Assembly: GCA_002713705.1 (NCBI GenBank)
Contig: PAUJ01000027.1
Coordinates: 24,623 to 41,865, forward strand
Direction: 5' to 3'
Length of the DNA: 17,243 bases
Origin: Flavobacteriaceae bacterium
GTDB lineage: Bacteria > Bacteroidota > Bacteroidia > Flavobacteriales > Flavobacteriaceae
The position numbers were made by a program, and so were the translations under genes. The notes below the pieces were generated by a model. That model had not been told where the DNA came from, did no database searches, and saw only the letters and a program-made list of their open reading frames with translations. Shown here piece by piece: positions 1 through 6,924 of the stretch (the stretch's first letter is position 1; each line of letters begins with the position of its first letter).

Positions 1-1683
1 TACGAGGGTAGACAATTTCTAAAGAAGGGTAATATTGTATTTGAATATACCGATGATGAAATTAGCGAGTTAGCTAGATGTGCCAAGGACATTGTCTATT
101 TTGCAGAGAAATATGCAGTAGTAATGACCGATGAGGGTATTCAACAAGTAAAGCTGAGAGATTATCAGAAGACCATGTTGAGGAATTTCCAGAATGATAG
201 ATTTAATATTGTTCTTGCTGCTCGACAAATGGGTAAAACAGTAACTGCCTCTATTTTTAATGCATGGTATGTTACTTTTAATATGGATAAGAATACTCTG
301 CTACTTGCAAATAAATCTGATTCAACAAAAGAAATTATTGATAAAGCCAAAACAGTAATTGAGAACTTACCGTTCTTTATGAAACCTGGTATTATCAAAT
401 ATGATGTCATGAATGTGAGATGTGATAATGGTTGTCGACTAATAGGACAATCTACCACAGCAAAATCTGGTATTGGTTTTACAATCCATAACTTATACCT
501 AGATGAGTTTGCCCACGTCCATCCATCGATTGCCGACTCTTTCTATGAGAATGTATATCCTACATTATCCTCATCGAAAGTCTCAAGAATTACAATTACA
601 TCTACGCCGAATGGATTTAATAAGTTCTATCAAATCTATGCCGCGGCAGATCGTGGTGATAATGAATACTTAGCGACAAGGATAGATTGGTGGCAACACC
701 CTGATAGAGACGAAGCATGGTATGACAGAGAGCTTGCTAACCTAGGTTCAATTGAAGCCTTTAATAAACAATATGGAAATGAATTCGTTAGCTCATCGAA
801 TCTACTATTAGACCCAGTCGATATGAAGAAGATGAGAAAGAGAATGAAGCCCTATGTTTATCATGAGTTTGACGAATTTGACTATATTAGTATTGACACA
901 AGGGGACATTTAGAATGGGATCCAGCATTTGATATTGATACATGCTCAGATAAAGAAAACTTTTGGGTATTTTCTGTAGATATTGCAGAAGGTAATGGTG
1001 GTGATTCATCTGTTATTAATGTGTTTAGGGTAGATCCTATGAACGAAGCAGAAATAAAAGCGATTGTTAGCCCTGGTGCAATGTATGATTTCTTTAAATT
1101 TACACAAGTATGTAGATTTAGATCAAACGAACATGTCATTGAGGATTTCGCAAAAGTACTATATACATTAGCAGTAGATATATTTAACTCTGAGAATGTA
1201 AAGATGATTGTAGAGTATAATACTTATGGTACAGTATTATTCCAATACTTAAGAAGTATCTTTCCACAAAGAAATGATTTCGATGATGAGATGATAGTTA
1301 AATTTAAGCACAGACATGATGCTAGAACTATAAAACCAGGAATCAAACTAAAATCTGACAATAAAGCTATCTTCTGCCAGAACTTTGCGAAACTTTACAA
1401 GATAAATAGATTAGATTTAACAGATGAAGTTACAGTAACTGAAGCATCTTTATTTGGAACTTTACCAAATGGTAGTTATGGGGCACAAATGGGGAACGAT
1501 GATGTCATTATGACATGTATTACTGCAACGGAATTCTTTAATACAACTGACTATGCAGATTTTATAGAGGAGCTATTAGATTTCATTGATCCTGACCTAC
1601 ATGACGAGATGGAAAGCATCTTATATAAGGACACAGATCAGGCTGGAGATTTACAATATGATATTTATGACCTACTTAAATAA
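1..1683 (+). CDS. Terminase large subunit (T4 gp17-like), 5' end cut off by the window
   Basis: This is the ATP-driven DNA packaging motor with a headful nuclease, acting at the portal of the empty prohead. The frame is open from base 1. The codons before the ATG at 124 encode residues resembling the T4 gp17 segment just before its ATPase domain (VYFAEKYAVV, then RDYQ), so 124 is an internal Met and the true start lies upstream. Visible motifs are an adenine-binding-type DYQ and a Walker A ARQMGKT at nt 220-240. Walker B is LYLDEF, with Asp at 502 and Glu at 505, and the coupling motif is TSTPNG near nt 598-615. The C-terminal RNase H-like nuclease has its acidic residues at Asp 979 (SVDIAEG), Glu 1213 (VEYN) and Asp 1498/1501 (NDDV). 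Both enzymatic halves look intact. The sheath gene follows after 57 nt. Confidence 0.95.
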   Translation, partial: YEGRQFLKKGNIVFEYTDDEISELARCAKDIVYFAEKYAVVMTDEGIQQVKLRDYQKTMLRNFQNDRFNIVLAARQMGKTVTASIFNAWYVTFNMDKNTLLLANKSDSTKEIIDKAKTVIENLPFFMKPGIIKYDVMNVRCDNGCRLIGQSTTAKSGIGFTIHNLYLDEFAHVHPSIADSFYENVYPTLSSSKVSRITITSTPNGFNKFYQIYAAADRGDNEYLATRIDWWQHPDRDEAWYDRELANLGSIEAFNKQYGNEFVSSSNLLLDPVDMKKMRKRMKPYVYHEFDEFDYISIDTRGHLEWDPAFDIDTCSDKENFWVFSVDIAEGNGGDSSVINVFRVDPMNEAEIKAIVSPGAMYDFFKFTQVCRFRSNEHVIEDFAKVLYTLAVDIFNSENVKMIVEYNTYGTVLFQYLRSIFPQRNDFDDEMIVKFKHRHDARTIKPGIKLKSDNKAIFCQNFAKLYKINRLDLTDEVTVTEASLFGTLPNGSYGAQMGNDDVIMTCITATEFFNTTDYADFIEELLDFIDPDLHDEMESILYKDTDQAGDLQYDIYDLLK

Positions 1684-1700
1684 ATTTACAAAAGCATAGG

Positions 1701-1711
1701 GATATATAATA
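1701..1711 (+). promoter_or_regulatory. Putative T4-type late promoter before the tail sheath gene
   Basis: The sequence GATATATAATA, with core TATATAAT at 1703-1710, sits in the 57-nt gap between terminase and sheath. It resembles the T4 late promoter TATAAATA, which a gp55-type sigma reads without a -35 element. Initiation about 7 nt downstream would leave a leader of about 24 nt. The same element recurs before several other late genes in this window. That it is a promoter is inferred from position and recurrence. Confidence 0.55.
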
Positions 1712-1740
1712 AAAGAATTAAAAAATAAAAACGAACAACT

Positions 1741-4683
1741 ATGGCATTAAGTCCCAATTTATTACAGTTCAAAAGCTCAGGCGTATATCGTCTAGAGTTT
1801 GACAAGTCACAAACCGTAAACATTCCTGCGGAAACTATTAGACTAGTTGTAGGTAGATCTAAAAAAGGTCCTTACAATACTCCAGTACTAATAGAAGATG
1901 TAGAGCAATTCATTCAAGTATTCGGTTCGATTGACAAGTCATTAGAAAAGAAAAATATGTTTTTCCACAGATCAGCGATCGAATGTTTATCAAGAGGTCC
2001 TATCTTAGCGCTTAACTTAACAACTGCATCTGACGATGATAAAGTTGCAATCTTCTCACCAGCTACAAACTCTGGTATTGAAGGTCTTGCATCTATACCA
2101 GCAAACGGTTCAAACCAGTTGTTAAAGAAATACAGTGAGGTATTTGATACAGATAAATTCTGGGTACCTTCTGATGAGAAGTTACTAAGTGTTGCTGGAG
2201 CAGACGAAAATCACGCTATTTCATTTGTAAATATCAAACAAGATCCTATCTCAGTTATTATTAGACAAGCTGGAGATGTAAGAGGTTTTGAAGTTACTGC
2301 AAGAGAATGGTATGGTGAAGCAAACATTCCAGAAGGAATTGAAGCAGACGAGTACGTATCAGACTACATGGTAGATGTATTTGTATTCAAAGGTAAATTT
2401 GATGCACAAGCATTAAATAACGATCCAGTTTATGGAGAGTTCTTTACTTCTAAAGGTTTAGAAAAAGATCAACTAGCTAAATTCGTTGGACTAAGAGAAG
2501 TGACATTATTAGCACAATACTCTGGTTCTATGATTCCAGAATTTATGGATAACGAAGGAAGACAATTGTATATCGAAACTCTAATTAATTTAGAAGCAAG
2601 AAGAACAGGTTTATTCTGCGCAATCCAAGAAGATGAACTTGATTCAATCGATTTAGTAGGTAACGGATTTAACGTATACCAAGATTATGAAGTACTTTCA
2701 CATAGAGTAGAACAAACAGTAACTCCATTAGCACAGTCTTTAGCATCATTTAATGGTATAGCACAAGTTGATGGTTCAACAATGACAATATCTGGTGATG
2801 CTGGATTTGACGTTGCTACTTTATCAGCTTTACCAAACCCTATTATTGTAGGTAAATTTTTAGAAGCAAACCAAGCTGATGAATATGTAAGAATTACAAA
2901 TATTCAACCTGGAGCTGTTTCTAATTCAGTAGTAATTACAGCAGATGGAGACATCTCTCAACAAATTAATATTTACGAGCAGTACACTAACTCTAACGGA
3001 GCTACGTGGAATAACGATGTTGAATATAGAATTGACGATAACGGAAACTTAGTATTTAAAGATGCACCTGATTCAGTTGGTGATACATTATTATCAATGG
3101 GAGCAAGTGGTTCTGTTACTTATTTACTATCAGAAAATGCTGGTGAATATATCGGTATCGGAACTATTATTAATGGTTATACTGATTCTGGTGTTGGAGC
3201 TTTCCCAGGTTCTGGATCTTATCTAGTACCAACGAATGGTGGAAACATTGGTTTCTCTTCATCATTAGTAACAAACGGAGGAATACTTCCTGCAAATACA
3301 CCTTTCTTAGGTAAAAAACCAGCAGTAAGTACTAATTTCGCAGTAAATGATATTGAATTAAATGCTAGAGCAGTTCAATTCGAGTCTGGATGGACTTTCG
3401 AAGACCTAGGCGCTGGTACTTTTAAATATTATCAAGATGGCGTAGTAACAGATACATTTACAAAAGATGCTAACGGAGACGTAGCTATTAAAGTTGGTAT
3501 GTATGTACCAGGTGATGGTGGTAAATTATCTAGAATTAAGAAGATTGTTAAATCAACTGCAAATGGCGGTTTAACTACTGTATATACGTTTGAAACGCAT
3601 AGAGCAGTAAGTAACGATCCATTATATGCTTACAAGAGATACGAAGATGCTGCAGGTGTTTACAAGATGTTCCCATTAGACGGAGCTTCACAAGGAACTA
3701 AGAAAATTGCAGATTTATTAACAGCTATCAAACCAGGTACTGGTTTAGGTAATGCACTAGTAGATAAAGATAACATTACTTTTAGATATGTTATTGATAC
3801 ATTTGGTTCATTAGAAGATAGTGGAATCTTAAATAAGGAAGAATTATCATTCTTATGTAAAGAAAGACAAAATGCTTCAGCAATTCTTAACGCACCTATG
3901 ATTAAAGAATTTAAAGCATCAACTAACCCATCATTCTTAAATGAATTTAGTGGAGCATTTGATGTAAACAATGTTGCAACTGGCGGTAACTTAAACTTAA
4001 ACCCAAGTGCTTTATATACATTACCTTCAATTAATGAAGGAGCAACGTATGCATTCTACTACGGTCCAGGTTTAAATGTTATTGAAAATGGAAGAACTAA
4101 GGTGATACCACCAGCTGCTTATATTTCTAATAACTACATTGACAAATTCTCTGACGCTCTGCCATGGTCAATCATTGCAGGTCCAAGAAGAGGAGTTGTT
4201 GGTGGAACAGGAGTACAATCATTAGAATTTGCATTCGATAAACTAGATAGAGATGTATTAGAGCCATTCGGTTACAATCCAATTGTATTTGAAAGAGGCG
4301 TAGGTTTAACTATCAAAGGAAACAAGACTGCACAACAAGGAATTCAGTCAGCTCTTTCTTCAGCTCACGTAAGAGAAGCTCTTATCTACATTGAAGATGG
4401 ACTAGCAGAAATCCTTAAGAATTACCTATTTGAGTTCAATACTGCTCAGACTAGATTAGAAATTAAAACTTTAGCAGATAGCTTTATGGAGTCAGTTAAG
4501 AAAGACGGTGGTGTATACGATTACAGAAACATCATGGATTCTACTAACAACACTAACGAAGTTATTGATAACAACATGGGTATCTTAGATACGTTCGTTG
4601 AACCAGTTAAAGGATTAGAGATTCTAGTATCGAGAGTAACTGTACTTAATACAGGTGAAATTGCATCCGGAAACTTTGCATAA
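1741..4683 (+). CDS. Contractile tail sheath protein (T4 gp18-like), enlarged
   Basis: The product polymerises around the tail tube and contracts to drive the tube through the host envelope. Its N-terminus (residues 1-100) has the sheath-type opening: SPN near the start, a strand with VVGRSKKGP, then an FG-containing segment and a hydrophobic ILALN strand. Residues about 780-980 match the conserved C-terminal sheath domain, with PWSIIAGPRRG, DRDVLEPFGYNPI, a TIKGNKTAQ segment, a helix with REALIYIEDGL and the terminal ILVSRVTVLN strand. At 980 aa it is much longer than T4 gp18 (about 660). The excess appears to lie around residues 330-640, which are Gly/Ser/Thr/Asn-rich and strand-like, consistent with an inserted surface domain. 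It is the first gene after a putative late promoter, and the A-rich leader lacks a Shine-Dalgarno sequence. Confidence 0.93.
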   Translation: MALSPNLLQFKSSGVYRLEFDKSQTVNIPAETIRLVVGRSKKGPYNTPVLIEDVEQFIQVFGSIDKSLEKKNMFFHRSAIECLSRGPILALNLTTASDDDKVAIFSPATNSGIEGLASIPANGSNQLLKKYSEVFDTDKFWVPSDEKLLSVAGADENHAISFVNIKQDPISVIIRQAGDVRGFEVTAREWYGEANIPEGIEADEYVSDYMVDVFVFKGKFDAQALNNDPVYGEFFTSKGLEKDQLAKFVGLREVTLLAQYSGSMIPEFMDNEGRQLYIETLINLEARRTGLFCAIQEDELDSIDLVGNGFNVYQDYEVLSHRVEQTVTPLAQSLASFNGIAQVDGSTMTISGDAGFDVATLSALPNPIIVGKFLEANQADEYVRITNIQPGAVSNSVVITADGDISQQINIYEQYTNSNGATWNNDVEYRIDDNGNLVFKDAPDSVGDTLLSMGASGSVTYLLSENAGEYIGIGTIINGYTDSGVGAFPGSGSYLVPTNGGNIGFSSSLVTNGGILPANTPFLGKKPAVSTNFAVNDIELNARAVQFESGWTFEDLGAGTFKYYQDGVVTDTFTKDANGDVAIKVGMYVPGDGGKLSRIKKIVKSTANGGLTTVYTFETHRAVSNDPLYAYKRYEDAAGVYKMFPLDGASQGTKKIADLLTAIKPGTGLGNALVDKDNITFRYVIDTFGSLEDSGILNKEELSFLCKERQNASAILNAPMIKEFKASTNPSFLNEFSGAFDVNNVATGGNLNLNPSALYTLPSINEGATYAFYYGPGLNVIENGRTKVIPPAAYISNNYIDKFSDALPWSIIAGPRRGVVGGTGVQSLEFAFDKLDRDVLEPFGYNPIVFERGVGLTIKGNKTAQQGIQSALSSAHVREALIYIEDGLAEILKNYLFEFNTAQTRLEIKTLADSFMESVKKDGGVYDYRNIMDSTNNTNEVIDNNMGILDTFVEPVKGLEILVSRVTVLNTGEIASGNFA

Positions 4684-4691
4684 AAAACGAG

Positions 4692-4701
4692 AATATATAA
4701 A
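4692..4701 (+). promoter_or_regulatory. Putative T4-type late promoter before the tail tube gene
   Basis: The core TATATAAA at 4694-4701 lies in the 40-nt gap after the sheath stop codon, 22 nt before the tube ATG. It is one of the recurring TATATAAT/A elements of this window and differs by only two bases from T4's TATAAATA. It could give the tube gene its own strong transcript in addition to readthrough from the sheath. This is inferred from the motif and its position. Confidence 0.5.
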
Positions 4702-4723
4702 CTAAATAAAGAAAATAAACGAT

Positions 4724-5281
4724 ATGGCTTTACCACATTATTCAGAAGACCAAACTAGTAGAAAGGGCAAGAACTTTGAACCAGTACAGGCTAACCTATT
4801 CGAGGTGACGATTTTACCTCCGGATGGCGTGTCAGGACAAGCATTGTTCTTACAACACATTAACTCAATCTCAGGTTTAGAAACTCTTCACAGAGAAGTA
4901 GCAGCTGTCGAGCAAAAGTATAAGTTCTCAACAAGATCTTATTCTGGTATGCCTGATGGAACTGCAGTAGATATTACTGTTAACTTCTCATTAAACTTAA
5001 ACGATTCAAATGAGGCTTACTTATATAAGTCTATGAGAGAATGGTATAGAAAACAATATAATCCTGAGACTGGAGAAATGGGTCTTAAAAAGGATTATGT
5101 AGGTACTGTTGTTATCGTTCAGTTTAATAGAGCGGGTGATATTTATAGAAAAGTAACTCTAGATGACTGTTTCATTACATCAGGAATCGGATTTACTGGA
5201 GAATTGAATTACGAATCTACAGAAGCAGCTGCACTAGAAGTTAGTTGGAGATGCGATGTTTGGAATGAAGAACTAAATTAA
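4724..5281 (+). CDS. Tail tube protein (T4 gp19-like)
   Basis: The product forms the hexameric rings of the inner tail tube that the sheath surrounds and through which DNA is ejected. It has 185 aa, close to the roughly 163 aa of T4 gp19. Visible family features are an N-terminal strand (NLFEVTILPPDG), the SGLE turn, a YSGMPDGTAVDITVNF strand pair and a helix with MREWYRKQYNPETG. C-terminal strands GTVVIVQFNRAGDIYRKVTLDDCF, followed by AALEVSWRCDVW, are the usual Phage_T4_gp19 family ending. The order sheath then tube is the T4 arrangement. A terminator hairpin begins 19 nt after the stop codon, so this appears to be the last gene of its transcript. Confidence 0.92.
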   Translation: MALPHYSEDQTSRKGKNFEPVQANLFEVTILPPDGVSGQALFLQHINSISGLETLHREVAAVEQKYKFSTRSYSGMPDGTAVDITVNFSLNLNDSNEAYLYKSMREWYRKQYNPETGEMGLKKDYVGTVVIVQFNRAGDIYRKVTLDDCFITSGIGFTGELNYESTEAAALEVSWRCDVWNEELN

Positions 5282-5299
5282 TAATTTAATTTAATTAAC

Positions 5300-5333
5300 A
5301 AAAAAGGAGGATGCTAGCCATCCCCCTTTTTTT
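5300..5333 (+). terminator. Rho-independent-type terminator after the tail tube gene
   Basis: Bases 5300-5313 pair with 5319-5332 around the loop CTAGC, with a single A-C mismatch at 5308/5324. The GC core (GGATG/CATCC plus GG/CC) is extended by six A-U pairs, and the 3' arm ends in a run of seven T. Because the 5' arm starts with an A tract, the element could also terminate minus-strand transcripts. It separates the sheath/tube unit from the assembly genes that follow. Confidence 0.88.
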
Positions 5334-5344
5334 AACCAAAGAAA

Positions 5345-5358
5345 ATATAATATAATAT
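5345..5358 (+). promoter_or_regulatory. Putative promoter with a doubled TATAAT element
   Basis: Directly after the terminator lie two overlapping TATAAT cores (5346-5351 and 5351-5356), 19 nt before the next ATG. A promoter is expected here because the preceding hairpin should end upstream transcription. The element is a looser match to the TATATAAT motif found before other late genes, so it may be a late promoter or a conventional -10. Confidence 0.45.
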
Positions 5359-5375
5359 TCAGTTAATAACAGATT

Positions 5376-5594
5376 ATGAGTGACAAACTAACAAAAAAAC
5401 TTCAGGTACTTTTAACTGAAGCAGAAGTTCGCGAAGTCAACCGTGTCATTTTAAATGAGGCGCTTGAACAAGAGGAACGACCAATATCTGTAAGCGCGTT
5501 TATTAGAAATTTAATACAAGATGAATTATCTAAAAGAAGCGTAGAGCAGAAATCAATAATTAAACAAAATCTTAAAAACCTAAAAGACAAATAA
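5376..5594 (+). CDS. Small ribbon-helix-helix-like protein, putative DNA-binding
   Basis: This 72-aa protein has the layout of an Arc/MetJ/CopG-type DNA-binding protein. A short basic strand (KKLQVLLT, residues 7-14) is followed by a helix at about 15-30. A turn then leads into a second helix that begins with SVSAFIRNLIQDEL (about 38-51), resembling the usual helix B of ribbon-helix-helix proteins. The tail to residue 72 is Lys-rich. Such proteins bind operators as dimers through the N-terminal strands; a role here as regulator or assembly factor is not shown. It is the first gene after the terminator and putative promoter, and it ends 1 nt before the next ATG. Both genes begin with ATGAGTGAC. 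The fold call is from pattern only. Confidence 0.55.
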   Translation: MSDKLTKKLQVLLTEAEVREVNRVILNEALEQEERPISVSAFIRNLIQDELSKRSVEQKSIIKQNLKNLKDK

Positions 5595-5595
5595 T

Positions 5596-6600
5596 ATGAG
5601 TGACGAATTAAACAAACTAGAACAAGAGCGAGAAGCAGCAGCTGCTAGAGCCCTTGACGCTAAAGATAAGGCAAATACAGATAATACTGATACAGCCGAT
5701 CAAGCAGACGCTATGACAGCTGCAGTAGATAACAAAGGTTTAGGTAGAGTTAATATGGACAATTTTGGTCCTGAAATAGCTAGACCTTCTGATGAGATCT
5801 TAGGGTGGCATGTTTTAGACATTTCAACTTTACCTTCAATAGGTAAATTTTACCCAGCAGATTCAGTTATTAAAATTAGATCTGCTAAAGCTGCTGAGAT
5901 TAGACATTTCTCTACTATGGATGAAAATAATTACATCGATATGGAAGAAAAACTAAACTCTGTTGTAGAATCTTGTACTCAGTTTAGCGCTAATGCTAAA
6001 AAATTATCTTACAAAGATATTTTAGAGGAAGATAGAATAGTTTTATTACTTTCTATTAGAGATCTTACATTCCCAGAACCAGAAAATAAGCTAATGCTTA
6101 AAGGTAAAACTGAAAAGACTAAAAAGTCTATTGAGATTGAATTAGCAGTTAAAAATCTAGTACCTTCTATTATAGATGAGCAAATCGAAAACTATTACGA
6201 CGATAGACAGAGAACTTATGTAATTAAGACTAAGTCTGCCGGAACTGTAAAAATGAAACCACCTACAATTGGTATCATGCAAGAGATTACATCTTATCTT
6301 AAAGATAGACAAGAAAAGGAACAAGAATTTGATAAAGCATTTATTCAAGTACTGCCTTATATGCAACCAGATTGGAGAACATTAAGCTTAGCTAAGATCT
6401 TCCAAATGGAAATGGAATATAAAGGATGGGACGAGAAAAAGTTTATGGTAGTTTACAGACTAGCTGAAAGAATGAAAATTGGTGTACAAACCAACTTAGA
6501 ATCAACCTTCGATGGTGAGACGGTGAAAGCCCCTCTTGACTTCCCAGGTGGCATCAAAAGTCTTTTCATTATTTCAGATCTCGCTGGAGAATTACTTTAA
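5596..6600 (+). CDS. Baseplate/hub assembly protein (T4 gp26-like)
   Basis: This 334-aa protein has a charged, Ala-rich N-terminus (residues 1-60) that looks disordered. A segment LPSIGKFYPADSVIKIRSAKAAEIRHFSTM follows from about residue 93, typical of the T4 gp26-like baseplate family, where a LPSxGKFYP turn leads into strands and an EI-rich helix. The rest is mixed alpha/beta with a helical C-terminal half (ITSYLKDRQEKEQEFDKAFIQVLPYMQPDW). In T4, gp26 is needed to assemble the baseplate hub but is not a major virion component. The gene sits between the tail tube and tape measure genes, and its last 65 nt overlap an ORF in the +1 frame, an arrangement also seen for tape measure chaperones. 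The tail assembly role is fairly secure; the exact gp26 equivalence is less so. Confidence 0.6.
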   Translation: MSDELNKLEQEREAAAARALDAKDKANTDNTDTADQADAMTAAVDNKGLGRVNMDNFGPEIARPSDEILGWHVLDISTLPSIGKFYPADSVIKIRSAKAAEIRHFSTMDENNYIDMEEKLNSVVESCTQFSANAKKLSYKDILEEDRIVLLLSIRDLTFPEPENKLMLKGKTEKTKKSIEIELAVKNLVPSIIDEQIENYYDDRQRTYVIKTKSAGTVKMKPPTIGIMQEITSYLKDRQEKEQEFDKAFIQVLPYMQPDWRTLSLAKIFQMEMEYKGWDEKKFMVVYRLAERMKIGVQTNLESTFDGETVKAPLDFPGGIKSLFIISDLAGELL

Positions 6601-6844
6601 GACTAAGTTCTACCTGGGCATACATCTTAGGATGCAACCGTCAGAGATTGAAAACATGTACTATTACGAATATTGGTATTATGTCAAGAATTTGTCGGAG
6701 TACATCAAAGCTAAGAATAAACAACAATCGGAGCAATCAGAACAACAGGAGAAGTCAGCTAGCTCAATGAGGTCAGCATACACTCCTAAGATGCCAAAAA
6801 CTCCATCTCTTAAAACGCCATCTATTAAGATGCCGAAGTTATAG
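6536..6844 (+). CDS. Overlapping tail assembly ORF (gp51-like or tape measure chaperone); start or frameshift uncertain
   Basis: This ORF lies in the +1 frame relative to the gp26-like gene and overlaps its last 65 nt. The frame is open from 6527. Possible starts are TTG 6536, GTG 6548 or ATG 6632, none with a convincing ribosome site. The ATG would discard a well-formed segment (FSLFQISLENYFKTKFYLG), so either a non-ATG start or a +1 ribosomal frameshift from the upstream gene seems likelier. The middle (PSEIENMYYYEYWYYVKNL) resembles the SEI...M...E segments of gp51 and tail assembly chaperones. The C-terminus is Gln/Ser-rich and then a Pro-Lys-Thr repeat (TPKMPKTPSLKTPSIKMPKL). It lies just before the tape measure gene, as chaperones usually do. 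That it is translated is likely; its name is tentative. Confidence 0.5.
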   Translation: MTSQVASKVFSLFQISLENYFKTKFYLGIHLRMQPSEIENMYYYEYWYYVKNLSEYIKAKNKQQSEQSEQQEKSASSMRSAYTPKMPKTPSLKTPSIKMPKL

Positions 6845-6846
6845 AG

Positions 6847-6855
6847 ATATATAAT
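6847..6855 (+). promoter_or_regulatory. Putative T4-type late promoter before the tape measure gene
   Basis: The core TATATAAT at 6848-6855 directly follows the stop codon of the overlapping ORF and shares GATATATAATA with the element before the sheath gene. Initiation at the usual 6-7 nt downstream would fall at about 6861-6862, just before the hairpin at 6863. The leader would be about 63 nt. Confidence 0.55.
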
Positions 6856-6862
6856 ATAGTTG

Positions 6863-6890
6863 CAAGAGCACCACGCAAGTGGTGTTCTTG
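6863..6890 (+). other. 12-bp hairpin with GCAA tetraloop in the tape measure leader
   Basis: Bases 6863-6874 pair with 6879-6890 without gaps (eleven Watson-Crick pairs and one G-U) around the loop GCAA, a stable GNRA tetraloop. No T run follows (TATACTTTAAAAA), so a terminator is unlikely. It lies just after the predicted late transcription start and 34 nt before the tape measure ATG. It is a plausible 5' mRNA-stabilising or translation-modulating element; the function is inferred. Confidence 0.65.
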
Positions 6891-6924
6891 TATACTTTAA
6901 AAATTCTACTGAGGTAATAATTTA

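Noticed and set aside
124..126. ATG as the start of the terminase gene
   Set aside because: The same frame is open back to base 1 and encodes residues matching the segment before the gp17 ATPase domain, so this Met is internal.
165..458. Minus-strand ORFs here and at 882-1139, 3660-3971, 4521-4736, 5402-5590, 6157-6366, 6978-7208, 7317-7526, 9507-9752, 10212-10409, 11945-12160, 14838-15044 and 15092-15274
   Set aside because: Each lies opposite a well-supported plus-strand gene, has no recognisable family and shows low-complexity or shadow-type composition.
1622..1628. TATATAA inside the terminase gene (and a similar one near 5021)
   Set aside because: Both encode the common Leu-Tyr-Lys (TTA TAT AAG) inside conserved genes and lack the A/T-rich continuation of the intergenic copies.
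6863..6890. Hairpin before the tape measure gene as a terminator
   Set aside because: No T run follows the 3' arm and the downstream gene needs transcription through it, so a leader structure is more likely.
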